64,000 nt of DNA from NCBI RefSeq assembly GCF_029867415.1, contig NC_081183.1, positions 53,084,336-53,148,335 on the forward strand, written 5' to 3'. Positions 46,248-58,271 of the stretch are shown here, in pieces. A model generated the notes under the pieces. It was not told the DNA's origin. It did no database searches and was given only the letters and a program-made list of their open reading frames with translations. The stretch comes from Vicia villosa (lineage: Eukaryota; Streptophyta; Magnoliopsida; Fabales; Fabaceae). Each line of letters opens with the position of its first letter. Position 1 is the stretch's first letter. The translations under genes and the position numbers were made by a program.

Positions 46248-47091
46248 TGTTGAAGAAGATGTCATGACATCCTGGCTGTAGAAAGCTGATCTGACAAGTG
46301 GATCAGGCGTTATTATTTGCTACAAGAATATTTAAATCAGCTCAGAATATTCGAAGAAATCAATCAGCTGATATTTTTTCCAGGATGGATTCAATAAGAA
46401 TATTTCCATGTTGTCTATTATTGGAGATATTTTAGGAAAGATTGGATTGAAGTCCTAATTTCTTGAAGAACAAGTAGCAGAGTTTTTGCCAGCCTCACTG
46501 TTGCAATTTGAAGCCTAGTCAAGAAAACGACATATCTATAAATAGAAGGGTTGTAACCTAATTTAGGTGTGGAACTGATATTGTTTATTTTAGGGTTTAG
46601 GAATTCTTATTTTTCTGTGTGTTCCACTATGCACATTCACAAACCTTTAGGTGTTGAATGTTGTTTGATCTTCGAAGCTTTTAAGCAAGGTGAGTATTTC
46701 CATCCTCGTAAGCTTTGAAGCATCAAGGAGTAGTTTGTTTATTTTTATTTGATTTTTATTTAGTCACGGGATTGTGACAGGAATGGATTTGAGGAGGGCC
46801 TCATACCTAGGTGAGACTTAGGTAGAAATCATAAGAAGGGTAGTGATTAAGTGAGAAGGGTAAATTGGGATTGTTTAACTTCGATTTGATACTATCAGAT
46901 ATTGATTTCATCCTGGCTTGGTAGCCTCTAGAGTAGGAAGGATTGTTCCGAACTGGGTAAACATATCATTGTGTTATTTACTTTCTGCAAGTATATTATT
47001 GTTGTTGCTATTTGTGTTCATTACTCAGATATAGTGTCGTGACATCTCATTAAACATCTTATATCTGATACCATAATTTCAATTGGTATCA
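46248..47091 (+). mobile_element. Plus-strand LTR of a related copia family, 5' end only
   Basis: It starts TGTTGAAGAAGATGTCATGAC at 46248 (first bases shown) and ends ATAATTTCA at 47091, followed by AT and the primer site. CTATAAATAG at about 46535-46546 is a good TATA box. Its 3' half is homologous, inverted, to 45289-45480 (CCTGGCTTGGTAGCC block). No gag follows, so the element is truncated soon after. Confidence 0.7.
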
Positions 47092-47093
47092 GA

Positions 47094-47105
47094 GTTGGCA
47101 CTCTG
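47094..47105 (+). other. Primer binding site (tRNA-iMet) of the plus-strand LTR
   Basis: TGGTATCAGAGT two bases after the LTR end. The same spacing is seen in the opposite element at 45275-45286. Confidence 0.8.
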
Positions 47106-47758
47106 CTCTTCATTTATTGGGAATATTCCGGATTACCATCATTAAATGTATTAGCTTTCTTCACAATATTAAGATGCATTATACCTACAACCAATAAAAA
47201 AAGATAATTTCAGTCAACATTCAAAGGATCCACACTATAATTTTTGAACCAATTCTTAAAGGACCCGAGTTACAATTTTCGACTCTATGTTCATTTACAA
47301 AAAAGAAAGAAAAAATAGATTATCTCACTGAACATCATTAATAGACATGTAAATCATCTATAATTTCAGTCGATTTTGTGCCTTTTAATGTCAAAATACA
47401 ATAGGATTGTGTTTGAAAACAAAAAAAAAAATCTTGAATAAGAATCTAAAAAAATTTGAAAAGGTTTAAGAAAATATGTTATGATTATAAAGAGTACCTC
47501 TTATGCATGGTTTAACACAAAGTAATGTAGAAATCGTTTTCTCGATTAAATCTGGGTTTCAATTTCTGAAGAGTGTTAAATTATAATTGAGACAAATACT
47601 AAATTGCATTAGATATATTTCTATTAAGAGAAATATTATATTGTAGTTTTTTTGCATTTAATGCATTCGAATTTCAATCTCGGTTACGAATTTTTACAAG
47701 ATTTGAGAGAACTAGTGACTTCAAATTTTATTTACAACCTTTCAACACTAGAATTTAA
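47106..47758. other. Intergenic DNA, nothing recognised
   Basis: AT-rich, without a supported ORF or repeat end. The ORF at 47652-47846 runs into the G-rich element and is not credible. Confidence 0.5.
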
Positions 47759-49484
47759 AGGCGTGTTTGATTCAAATGAGGGGGGGAATGGGAGAGATTT
47801 TAATGGAGGAAAGGGAATGGGAGGAGAGGTGATGGATTCTTTTTAATCAGATAAGTGTTTAGTTTAAAAGAGGTGAAGGGATGGTTTTAATTAAAAATAT
47901 GTTTGATTTAGGAGGAGAGGAATTTTATTAATAATTTACATTTTTATCCTTATGATCTTATGTAAGTTATATGATATTCAAATATGAAAAATTCATACAT
48001 ATTTTTTTGATAATAAAATTTCTAATATTGAAGAACTAAAAAGTTATAATTTACCATAACGTTAATAAATTGAGTACGCTTATTCAAATTATAACTCTCC
48101 GACACAAATAAAATTATATGCCAATAACAATTTTTAAATCGTGATGAATCATCTAACAAAATAATACATAAAATATGTTATTACTAAAATAAATAATTTT
48201 AAAATTTTAATAAAATGAAGAAACAAAAAATAAAATAAAATGAATGATTTAAAACTTGATATAAAATAAAATATGATAGGATAAATAAAAAATTAGAAAA
48301 AAACAAACATAAATATAAATTAAAAAAATGCAAATTATAAAAATAATGCATTGATTATGATTTATATTAAATACGAAAATTTAAAAATAATTTAAAGGTA
48401 GATAAGAATTATAATAAGTTGATGGAAACAAATAAGAAAAATTACATAGAAGAAAATAAATAATATTGAAATACTAAAATTAGGTGGTGTGTGTTTGGTT
48501 CAAATGAGGGGGAGGGGAGGGATTTTAATGAAGGGGAGGGAAGGGGAGGGGAGGTGAGGGGATTTTTTTAATCAGATGGGTGTTTGGTTCAAACGAGGGG
48601 AGGGGAGGGGAAGGGAGGGATTTTAATTAAAAATATGTTTGGTTCAGGAGGGGAGGGGAGGGGTTTTATTAATAATTTACATTTTTATCCTTATTACTTA
48701 TATAAGTGTTACAATATGATATTCAAATGTGAAAAATTTATACATATTTTTTTGTTAGTAAAATTTTTAATATTGAGTGACTAAAAAGTTATAATTTACT
48801 ACATAACGTTAAAAAATTGAGTTCACTTAATTTGAATAAAATGTTCAAAAACAAATTAAACTATATGTTGATAACAACTTTGAAATCGTAATGAATTATT
48901 TAACACATAAAATACATAAAATAATTTATTATTAAATATAAATAGTTTAAACTTTTTAATAAAATAAATAAATAAATTAAAATGAAAATTTTAAAATTTG
49001 ATATAAAAGAAAATATGATAGGATACATAACAAAATTAGAAAAAAAAAAAAAAACATAAATAAACATAAAAGAGTTATAAAAAAATCAAAAAAGTGAAAT
49101 GATTATGATTTATATTAAGGACAAAAATTTCAAAATAATTTGAAGGTAGAGAATAATTATAATAAGTTGATAGAAGCAATCGAGAAAAATCACACAGAAG
49201 AGAGCAATAATACAAAAGAAAATGAATAATTTTAAAATATTAAAATTAAACTGAGGATATTATAGTAATTATAATAACTTTTAAAATATTAAAATTGAGA
49301 TTCCCTCCCCTCCCCTCCAAATCCCTCCGATTTGGGGGAACGCAAAAAGTGTGTTTTGGAGGGATTTTGCTCCCCTCCCCTTCCCTCCCCTCTCCTCATA
49401 AAATTTGAACCAAACACATTTAATTAAAAATATTCCCTCCCCTCCCCTCCCCTCCCCTCCATCTACCCCGAACCAAACACACCC
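47759..49484. mobile_element. G-rich foldback-type element, one and a half copies in tandem
   Basis: The left arms start GGCGTGTTTGATTC (47760) and GGTGTGTGTTTGG (about 48484), each followed by GGGGAGGGG runs. The only right arm ends CCAAACACACCC at 49484, followed by TAA. The two left halves share about 0.7 kb (for example TTTTATTAATAATTTACATT). So a full copy (about 48484-49484) sits beside a truncated copy (47759-48483). TIR GGGTGTGTTTGG with a flanking TAA suggests a PIF/Harbinger-type non-autonomous element. Confidence 0.55.
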
Positions 49485-49762
49485 TAAGATGAGGGAGCAA
49501 TTAAATCTCTCACAAATGTACCATCAATAATATGTCATTGGATATATTAAAATAATTTAACGGATGAGATCTATTTTAAGAAAAGAGGAACATATATGTC
49601 TTTCTCCACTCTATCTTTTCTATGGAGTTGTCTTTTTTCACATCTCGTGTTCTTTTCCGTTTATGAAATTGAAGATTTTTTCAATTGGTGAAACAAAGAA
49701 AATTGCTATCTCTTTTTAACACAACACGACATGTCCACAATGATAATATTAATCATGATGAA
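49485..49762. other. Short intergenic stretch
   Basis: Nothing recognised. Confidence 0.4.
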
Positions 49763-50089
49763 GGGTGTGTTTGGATTAGCGGTGGATAAAATTGATTTTA
49801 GTAGAATTGAGTTTGGTAAAATTGATTATAGTAGAATTGAGTTTAGCAGAATTAATTTATGTTTGGATACATTTTTGTAAAAGTGAGTTGAATAATAAAT
49901 TACAGTGTAAAAATCGTCCAGAATCAATTCTGGAGGCAGAAGCTACAAATTATAGCTTCAAGTAGAATCAATTCTGGAGACAGAATCAATTCTACTTTTG
50001 TCAAACCAAACATCTTAAAATCACCTAGAATTGATTCTACACCTCTAGAATTGCTTTTGGCCATTTCAAAAGCCAAACCAAACATGCAC
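49763..50089. mobile_element. MITE with GGGTGTGTTTGG terminal repeat
   Basis: Left end GGGTGTGTTTGG (49763), right end complementary to GTGCATGTTTGG (50089): 10 of 12 match. Internal inverted motifs TAGAATTGA / TCAATTCTA recur. GAA flanks both sides, a possible 3-bp target duplication. Non-coding. Confidence 0.5.
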
Positions 50090-50639
50090 GAAGTTTAAAA
50101 AAAATGAAATTAGAAACTAAAAAACTGATTATTCTGCATTCGAAGCAATATTAGATCTGAGTGTAAATTAAACCAAATTGTTTTGAATAAATGATAAGAC
50201 TTTCAAACATTGTGCTTTTGTCAAAACTCCCATTATAATTAGTAAACATGAATTTTTAGATCTACTCTGTTAAGTCATAATAAATTAAGAATTATGTTTT
50301 TATCAAATTCAAAACTTTAACCATGGTTATAATGTTGGTTTGGAATAGTTTATTTGATTTTTAATTTTTCCTTTCCTTTTTAATCTTCAATCTGAGGTTT
50401 ATAGTACAGATATTAATTTCTTTTTACTGATAAAACACCTACTTGATATAATATAGTAGGTATAGGGTTGTATAGAGAAGAAGGTTTTGCTGGAAAAAAA
50501 AAGTAGTACACGAATTGTGTGGGGATTGAGTGGAGAAAGGATATATGGTTACATTTTTTTTCTCCAATTATTGATAGTATATAGATGAGGGATTTGAATG
50601 ATCCTCGTCGTAGAAGACACCCTAAAATTAAACCGAAAA
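50090..50639. other. Intergenic DNA, nothing recognised
   Basis: AT-rich, no supported feature. Confidence 0.4.
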
Positions 50640-50857
50640 CATTTTAGGTAATATAATAATTTTTTAAATATTAAAGTTTATATTTTTTTCCCTCTTTTCT
50701 AAATCCCTCAATTGACGCAAAAGTGTTATTTAGAGGAATTTTACTCCCCTCCTTTCTTTTTCCTTTCTAAAATTTGAACCAAACATATTTAATTAAAAAT
50801 TTCTCCTCCCCTCTCTCCCCCCTCTCCCTTCATCTACTCCAAACCAAACACACCTTA
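50640..50857. mobile_element. Right arm fragment of the G-rich foldback family
   Basis: It resembles 49255-49484 in order (TTTTAAATATTAAAGTTTA, a CCCTC block, then CCAAACACACC) but is more diverged and has no left arm. ACTTAAATCTA(A/G)GTG recurs on both sides of the following solo LTR (about 50860 and 51268), a small local duplication. Confidence 0.45.
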
Positions 50858-50908
50858 AAACTTAAATCTAAGTGGCATTTTGCTAATGCTATAAAACTCA
50901 TTTCTAAC

Positions 50909-51250
50909 TGCTAGGATCCCGAAATTCCGAAACAGAAGAAAGAAACAAAGCAGTAAAACTTTAGGAAATAGATTGAATTTGATTAATGAAAAAATATAAA
51001 ATGCAAAAAGGGATGAATCCCAATCTACCCCAGAGCCAAGCTCCTACAGAAAACTATATTCTCTGTCCATAACTAAAACAAATGATTTCTCCAAGATACC
51101 TCCACTCTTCCTTTCCGCCCTCTTTATAATCCACTCCACCCTTTCCACCCTTTCTCCTGTAACTATCTTTCCCCTCTAATTCTCTATTTTTGATTACTCC
51201 AAATGGGCATAAGCAAATTGGACTTACACATACATATTTGGTTCCTAACA
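50909..51250 (-). mobile_element. Solo LTR (342 bp) with 5-bp target duplication
   Basis: Ends TGCTAGGATCC and, on the other strand, TGTTAGGAACC form imperfect inverted ends. CTAAC flanks both sides (50904-50908 and 51251-51255). No internal region exists, so this is a solo LTR left by LTR-LTR recombination, or a very small TRIM remnant. The 65-codon ORF inside it is not a gene. Strand is assigned from the TGTTAGGAACC start and is uncertain. Confidence 0.75.
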
Positions 51251-51255
51251 CTAAC

Positions 51256-51918
51256 CTTTCAACAAAAACTTAAATCTAGGTGACATCTTGATAATGTTAA
51301 TACACGCAGAAAATTCAAACCCCGTTTTTTTAATTAATGAAACTTGTTAAAAAAATAACATTCACAAGCCGGAAAAAAATCAACTGGCTGATTTATCATT
51401 ATACTAAAAACCTGCCAAGCAGTTTATACATAAAAATTAGTTGCAAAACTGAAATTAGAATATCAATATTATCCATTTCTAACACTTGGACCGCCATTGC
51501 AATCAACCCTTTGTTGATCAGCAGATCCAAGGAACAGCCTCCATCCTCCCTATAGAAAGAAAAACATGGTGGAACCAATATGACTGAACAAAGATTGAAT
51601 TCAACGCCTGAAGAGCTGCTAACTCATCTGCTAACTCATGGCTAATACTTCAACATGAATCAAAAATAGTTCCACCAAAGCAAAGCATGACTGCACCACA
51701 GGAAGTAACAAAGTGTTTAGTATGAACAAGATAACTTAAATCACCTTCTAAAAGAACAACCCACAATCCGCACTCACCACAGTTCACTGATGAACTACGA
51801 AATTTCTTTGCTACAAGTTACTAGAGGCAGACATTTTACCTTTTCAATTCGATTCAATGCACAAGAGGTTTGATTCCCAGATAATAGAAATTTACATAAA
51901 TATTTTGCAGTACATTTT
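51256..51918 (-). other. 3' flank / probable 3' UTR of the LPAT1-like gene
   Basis: No separate gene is seen. The part nearest the LPAT stop is probably its 3' untranslated region. I see no strong polyadenylation signal to place its end. Confidence 0.4.
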
Positions 51919-54900
51919 TCAAGCTTGAGTCAGCACACTGGCGATTTTATTTCTAGCTTCTTTGCATAACATGTCAGGATCATTTCCATCAATAGGTTTA
52001 TGTATAACAACTTTCACGAAACCTGTGTTAACTATACTCTCCCTTCCCGCTGGCATGATTTGGCCAGTTCCAATAAGGGTAATTGGTACCACTGGTACTT
52101 TAGTCTTTGCAGCAATGCTGAAAGCTCCCTTCTGTACATCCCCAAGGGAAAGATTAAAGTTGACAATTAGTTTATCTAAATGAAATTTCTACCAGAAATG
52201 AATAGGCACAGAATAATAAAAGACTTGAAAACAATAGATCACAATTTGAACATACTACTTAGTAAAGCTGCTCCCTAAGCAAGGTTGTAAAAATCAAACT
52301 ATAACTTGTAAAATCGTCTAATTTCACAATTCACGTATATAGATTTCGAGTTAAATCGCTTGTAAAATCAAATCTGTATAAAATCGGAGTTGAACCAGTT
52401 TACCCTAGTTAACACGTAGTAAACTCTTTGAAATTGGACATAATCAAAAGCAATTTTACCCAATTTTACTTGATTTAGAAACTTATGAAACTCTTGTTTT
52501 TTTTTAAAGATTGTTTTAATGTATTTAGGATTTTGAGATATGAGATTGAGTTGGATCCCAAGCAAGAGTTGTTTGGTGGTGGTGTATTTAATACTTTGGG
52601 TTCATTCTTTTCAACAAATCACACACTGAAGGATCCTTTCCAAGATCAGCTTCTAATCATGCAAGTGACACGAAATCTTAGAGTAGTCGAGATAATTTCA
52701 ATGTTGGATTGACTCTTATTTTCAATCATGAGAAAGGAGGAATTATAATTCTAGAATGCAAGGGTTGCATTGGTATGACACCTACAATCGTAGGCATATT
52801 CTAGAAGGTTAGTTAGGATATTCTCTTATTTTAGGGAATTTCTGTTATGAGAGGGAGGGGAAGTTGAGCAGCATTCAAAAATATTGTTAGAGTTGGTTAA
52901 AAGAGTTATCTCGGGTTAGGAGCTTTGCTCTGGAATAGGAGTCTTTGACTCTGGTTTATCATTTCCTTTTCTATTTTGTCACCATTGTAGAGCTCTTGAA
53001 CTCGGCCATTCATTTGCTACCATAATTTTCTGGGTTCTATTAGAATGTTGGACGTGTGCGTTGTTTTGCACAATATGGTGAGGAGCACGACATCGTTGTC
53101 GTCAACGACAAATATGCAAGGCATCTGAGAAACAAGCAGGCAATACGGGTATAGTGTGGCTGGATGCAGAGTATTGACTTGGTGAAGGAAGACCTAAATC
53201 AAAGACAACATGGGCAATTGCCACACATTAGATTTTGAAGTATGGTGTTTGATGATTGTGTTATGGATATTTTGGAGACAATAATGAGTGGTAGGATGAA
53301 GAAGATGAACCCAAGTGACTAGTTGTGCACTTTGTAAAAAAAACAAATTAAATCAATCCTTAAAATTTTTCTAATGGTATCATGGTCATTGCATTTACTC
53401 ATGTTTCTAGGCTGTGCACTTTGTCTTCTTTCAACCTGTGAACTTACCCAATAGCACCCTGGATGAAGCTCTCACAGCCTCATCCCAAATAACATAAACG
53501 CAGGATGAAATATGATGTCATCTAAGACAAAGTCAAACAAATATTATGTCGCCCCAATTTGCTCTTTCACGCCAAACCAGTAGAATCATGACTTCCACAT
53601 CAATAATAACCATTATTGCCTTATTGGATGCTTGCTTAAAAGTGAACCATACTGCATTCAATAATTAATATGCCTAATGTGTAATTGAATGAATGTGATT
53701 GTTGTTGCCAAAATATGCTTAATTCAGTAAATTCGAATTAGGTATATCTATCTAAAGGGAAGGTAATGAGAGAGACTGAAAAACAACAAAAAAAGAAGCA
53801 CTTTCTAATGCTAACGACAAAGATAAGGAATTGAGGATATTACATGCAATCTTTAATGAATGATTTAGTCTCAATCTTTGTTTTAATCCAATGGCCACTA
53901 TTTAATATCTAATTTCTCACAATAATACACTCCTCTTACTTGATATTGTATAATATGATACAATTCATGCCTAGTCAATATTGTCACGAGCCAGCAAGTA
54001 AAGCATTATGCCTCCAAAAGTTTTACTGCCCTATATAAGAAGAGTCACACTCTGACATAGTCAATGTCATTCCTCCAAATTTTCTTATGTCCCACCGTAC
54101 TACTTGTGTTGTATCTCTAGCAAAGTTTGTGGTTTATTAGCCCATCAAAGAGCCTGAGGGTATTTTCTTTAAGTGATAATTCTAACAAGATGAAAATGGC
54201 CTTGTAATATCATGAGCATTCTTAGCATTTTTGGAGTAGGCTTCTAATAGTTGTGTTGGACTTTTTATGGAAGTTAAAGGTAGTTATTTTATATTGGTGT
54301 TAGTTATGTATAGTAGTTATGGGCTATATGTGTGTTTCTGTTTGAGAATATAATACGGAAAGGAGAAAGTGGTTATGGGATAGTTTTTGAATGGCTGTGG
54401 GAGGGAAAGATCAAACTTTCGAATTTTTTGGATAGGAATTGTCTTTTAACATTAGACCATTTATTTCCTTAAGGATCCGTTTGGTTGGAGGTAAATGGAG
54501 GGGAGGGGAGGGGATTTTTAATAGTTTAGGTGTTTGGTTCAAATTTTAAGAGGGGGAGGGGAGGTAGATGGAGGGGACCAAATTCCCTCCTGAGTCACTT
54601 TTTGCTTCCCCCGATTTGGGGGGATTCGGAGGGGAGGGGAAGTGATTCATATTAATTATAATTATATTTACATTTTAATTTTATTTTTTATATTTTTATG
54701 TTACTTTTTAACTATTGCAATATTTTTATTAGATTTTATTGTATTCGATAAATCTTTTTAAACTATATATTATAACTGTTACGTTTTTATAAATTTTTCT
54801 GATGTTATCGAATTGAATACTTAAATAGTAAATATCGTGAATCTTATACTCCCTCCGTCCCACAATGAGTGACCCAGCCCATCATTTCACACAGATTAAG

Positions 54901-57131
54901 AAAAATGGTTAAAAGTAAGAGAGATAATGGCATTTTTACTATACTATCCTTATTATGTATTGGAAATGATGAAACTTTTATTAATTAGAGGGTAAAATTA
55001 GAAAAAGTGTATTGGAAATTGAAATGGGTCATTTATTTTGGGACACCATTTTATTCCAAATGGATCACTCATTGTGGGACGGAGAGAGTAGTAAAATTAC
55101 AAGGTTAAAATGTAAATTAGTTTTAAAATACCTCCCCTCCCCTTGTGAACCAAACATATTTGTAAATAAAATTCCTCCTCTCCTCTCCCCTCCCCTCCCC
55201 CTTCATATTTTGAACCAAACATATATGTAATTAAAATCCCTCCCCTCCCTTCCCTTCCCCTCCCCTACCCTACCCTCCCCTCCCCTCCCCTCCCCTACCC
55301 TCCCCTCGATTGAACCAAATGGACCCTAAGTGTGAATGTGCATTCTCTTTAGTGTGTCTAATCTTGTTTTTGTCAATGTTGTCGATGGCAGATGGCATTC
55401 GGTGGTGGAGAATCAAAATCCTGCCATACCGGCAGCTTTGTGGCATTGTTATCACGGACTATGACGGAAAACCCGCCATGTATATCCAACATAGCGCCAC
55501 CATGGTGGAAAAACTTGCAAAAACTGCCATGTATATCCGACAGAGCGCCACCATGCGGGTATTTGATAACACTAGTTTCTATCGTAAAGATATTAGACTA
55601 TTTCTTTCCTTAGTTTATGTGTGAATTGTGCATTCTATTTAGTATGTGTAATCTTGTTTCTGTTGTAAAGATATTTTGTCATCAATAAAGGTTTGTTTCT
55701 ACAAGTAAGTTGTATTTTGGTACCAGGTTCTCCAACTGTGCTAAACTGGTACTTGACCTAAATAGGTGGTTTGGGTATTAAGGGAGGACGGGGTGCTTAT
55801 AGGATATAATGTTATCAGTACATATGAAATATATTATTTCAATTTTACTGTTACTACTTTTCTATCCTTTGGCTGTAATTTTGATACCTTATTACGGTAA
55901 TCATGATAAAAACTCACCTTGAATGCACCTAACTTTCCATCTTTAGAGCGTGTTCCCTCCGGAAAGAAAAAAACAGAGGCACCTTTCTTGATCAGATCCA
56001 TGCATTTTTTAAGACACTCCTATACATGAAGAAGCAAACACAGTAATGATTAGAGAGCTATAAATATCTTAAAATCCAGGGGGGAGGGAATAATATCTCA
56101 AAGAAAACACTAACATTTAATCAAGAAGAACGGGTTAATAATAGCTGCAAAAACAATGGTGAAAGAGTACCATCTGGCTCCGGCTGTCCATGCGCTTCAA
56201 GGGAATAACACCCAAAAGAAACATTGCCCACCCAATTACTGGAAAAAGGAATATCCCAGTCTTGCTTATGAATTTAAAGCTTCTTCCCAGAGTTAAAAGA
56301 GTATATATATCTAAAAAACTCTGATGATTGGAAACATACACAGCAGGAGTATCTGGAGGCGGAAGATTCTCCAACCCTTCATATTCAATTTTGAAAAACG
56401 GGGCCACAGTCAGCGTAGCCCAGACTTTGGCAACAAAATAATGAAACTTTCTCCGGTAACGATCAAACAGGAGCACAGATGGATGTCCAACCAGCATCAA
56501 GACAAAAAGAAATATAGCAGCAAAGGAAGTAACGGCGTAAAAACAAACTCCCCGAACTTTTGCTTCCAATTTGAGTTCTACAATAAATTGAACAATAACA
56601 ATCACATAACGAACCGGCATTCAAGTTTTAACCTAAACAAAAAAGACATTTTATTTCAACACAAACCAGGTATTGAATAGCCTTCTCCTCCAGACCCAGA
56701 CGCAGTAATCTCGGATCTTACAATAACATCCCTGGGGAGTTTATTATTCAATTTGAAACAGTAATGAGATCCACCTAACTCAATTTTGGGACAAAATGAT
56801 ACCCTCAATACATTTCTCTTGTGCTTGGAGATGCCTAAGAAACTAGTTTGAGAAGCTATACAGGAAAAGGAAGATAAAATTTCACATATCAAAACCCTAA
56901 CAAGTAAGCAAACGCAAAGAAGAAGTCAAAATTCACAAACCACGAGGCGTTGTTCCTGTTTGAGAGCGTAACTGCAATGCAATAATCAGAGGATTTCAAT
57001 AAAACCAAACATGGATGTGATAAATAGATGAAGATCGAGGTAAAAATGATGGCACTCACGAGTGTGGAAGAGGAGAATCTGGGTTCTTGGGGAAAGAGAT
57101 AGAGACGATGGATTGCAGAAGTAACTTCCAT
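51919..57131 (-). CDS. LPAT1: 1-acyl-sn-glycerol-3-phosphate acyltransferase, plastid type (six exons)
   Basis: It acylates lysophosphatidic acid at sn-2 to give phosphatidic acid, a step of plastid glycerolipid synthesis. Exons on the minus strand: 57060-57131, 56941-56971, 56667-56855, 56171-56577, 55918-56019, 51919-52131. All have GT...AG borders and phases that join to 1014 bp (337 residues plus TGA). Residues 1 to about 95 are Ser/Thr-rich with few acids, as a chloroplast transit peptide. A membrane segment spans about 108-132. The PLSC block NHQSFLD is at 181-187 (His182, Asp187) and FPEGTR at 252-257. Length is near the roughly 350 usual for the family. Exon 6 is separated from exon 5 by a 3.8-kb intron filled with transposons. 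No disabling change was seen. The splice sites and the ATG are my prediction, untested by transcripts. Confidence 0.9.
52132..54472 (-). other. LPAT1 intron 5, proximal part
   Basis: Intronic, no gene. About 52740-53340 has patches that look like old LTR-retrotransposon leader sequence (for example TTAGGGAATTTCTGTTATGAG), without recognisable ends. The ORF at 52485-52712 is not supported. Confidence 0.4.
54473..55326. mobile_element. PIF/Harbinger-like foldback element in LPAT1 intron 5
   Basis: TIRs are GGATCCGTTTGG (54473) and the complement of CCAAATGGACCC (ends 55326), flanked by TAA at 54470-54472 and 55327-55329, the usual TWA duplication of PIF/Harbinger. The subterminal arms are GGGGAGGGG on the left and CCCCTCCCC on the right, so intron RNA could form a long hairpin. 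It contains a nested Stowaway MITE. No transposase. Confidence 0.75.
54849..55088. mobile_element. Stowaway MITE nested in the Harbinger-like element
   Basis: Terminal repeats CTCCCTCCGTCCC (54849) and GGGACGGAGAGAG (ends 55088), flanked by TA at 54847-54848 and 55089-55090. This is the classical Tc1/mariner-type Stowaway signature. 240 bp, non-coding. Confidence 0.9.
55330..55917. repeat. LPAT1 intron 5, distal part, with a duplicated GCCACCATG motif
   Basis: Two near-copies of a segment about 60 bp apart (GCCATGTATATCC...AGCGCCACCATG at about 55476-55504 and 55527-55555) lie in a G/C-richer patch. It looks like a decayed transposon remnant of unknown type. The ORFs at 55310-55624 and 55392-55613 overlap it in different frames and are not credible genes. 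Confidence 0.4.
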
Positions 57132-58271
57132 GGCGAATGTGATGAATTAGGGTTTGGGTATGGAGTTTTCGTAAATTTCAAGGTATTATCCAATTTTCCT
57201 CTCATCGATCATTGCTCCCTTTCTTTCATTGTTTTTTCCCAAAAATTATACCCGTGGTACGGTGCCTCTTCCATCGATTTTCTTTTTTTTTCTTAATGCT
57301 CTTATTTAAATAGAGTAAATTTTTTATTTCATTCCATTATAAAATATTTCAACATTTTTATTTAACTCTTGTATTCCACTATGTTCCACTTTCTTGATTC
57401 AAAATATTAGGTTATTTAAAAGGAGAGAATTTCTCTTTACACCTTTGTCACCTTTTCTCAGGTTTTTGGTGAAAAGTCAAAATTATTTCTTTATGTTCGG
57501 AGATACATATTCGAATTCACTGTTTCTTTATTGTATTTAAAGGTTAATTCGGAGACATCTGCGAAGGGATTTCAAGATGCGTTGACGGTTATATCCAATG
57601 TTTTAAAAACCGAACCGGAGAAAGAACCGTCTGTTTTACCAAATCGGTCCCGATTTTACGGTTTTTTTGCGCTTGAAGCAATTTTATCTCAATTTTATAG
57701 ACCTAACCGTTTATTGATCCAAACCGAATCGGATTAGACAATGGTTCAAGGTTCAACCGACCGGTTCAATCCAGTTTTAAAAACATTGGTTACATCTCCA
57801 AATTAACTTTTTTTTTAAAATTCAAGAATTGGTTGGAGATGAAATGGTGTTAGAATTAAGCATACTCAGTAGATTATGCATTTGATTGTATTTTGGAATA
57901 TTTTGTATATTTTTCCATACTTCGATAACAATTTTTGTCCTATGATTGTCTTTCTTTTTAATTAACACTATACTCTATTCTATGATATTCATGTTTATTA
58001 ATCTTTGAAACTAATAATGGCAGTGTTAATCGAATTATAATTAGTTTAGATTAAAAAATTACAAATTCAGTACAATGATTCTACTCAAGAAACATGCAGG
58101 CAAGACTTTAGAGATGTCTCTCCGAATTTACTCCACAAATAGTTTGCAGATGCATCTCCGAGTTATTTTTTCAAAAATATAGTAGTTGCTTGGTTTACTA
58201 ACAAAGAAAGGTGACTTCAGATATGCATTTTCGAATTAACCTAAAAAAATTCGAAGATGCATCTCTGTTTT
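57132..58271. other. Upstream region of LPAT1, then repeated degenerate DNA
   Basis: The minus-strand promoter should lie here. A TATTTAAATAAG at about 57302-57313 is a possible TATA box about 175 bp above the ATG. Farther out (about 57490-58265) variants of GATGCATCTCCGAA recur in both orientations, a degenerate repeat of unknown origin. No gene. Confidence 0.4.

Noticed and set aside
41820..47145. Similar words CCGGATTGCCAT (about 41832) and CCGGATTACCAT (about 47131) as borders of one large insertion
   Set aside because: The match is short and imperfect, is not at LTR ends, and is not a clean 5-bp duplication. Treated as chance.
55310..55624. 104-residue plus-strand ORF in the LPAT1 intron starting near a hydrophobic stretch
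   Set aside because: It overlaps a duplicated repeat patch, is antisense to LPAT1, and a second frame is equally open. No family recognised.
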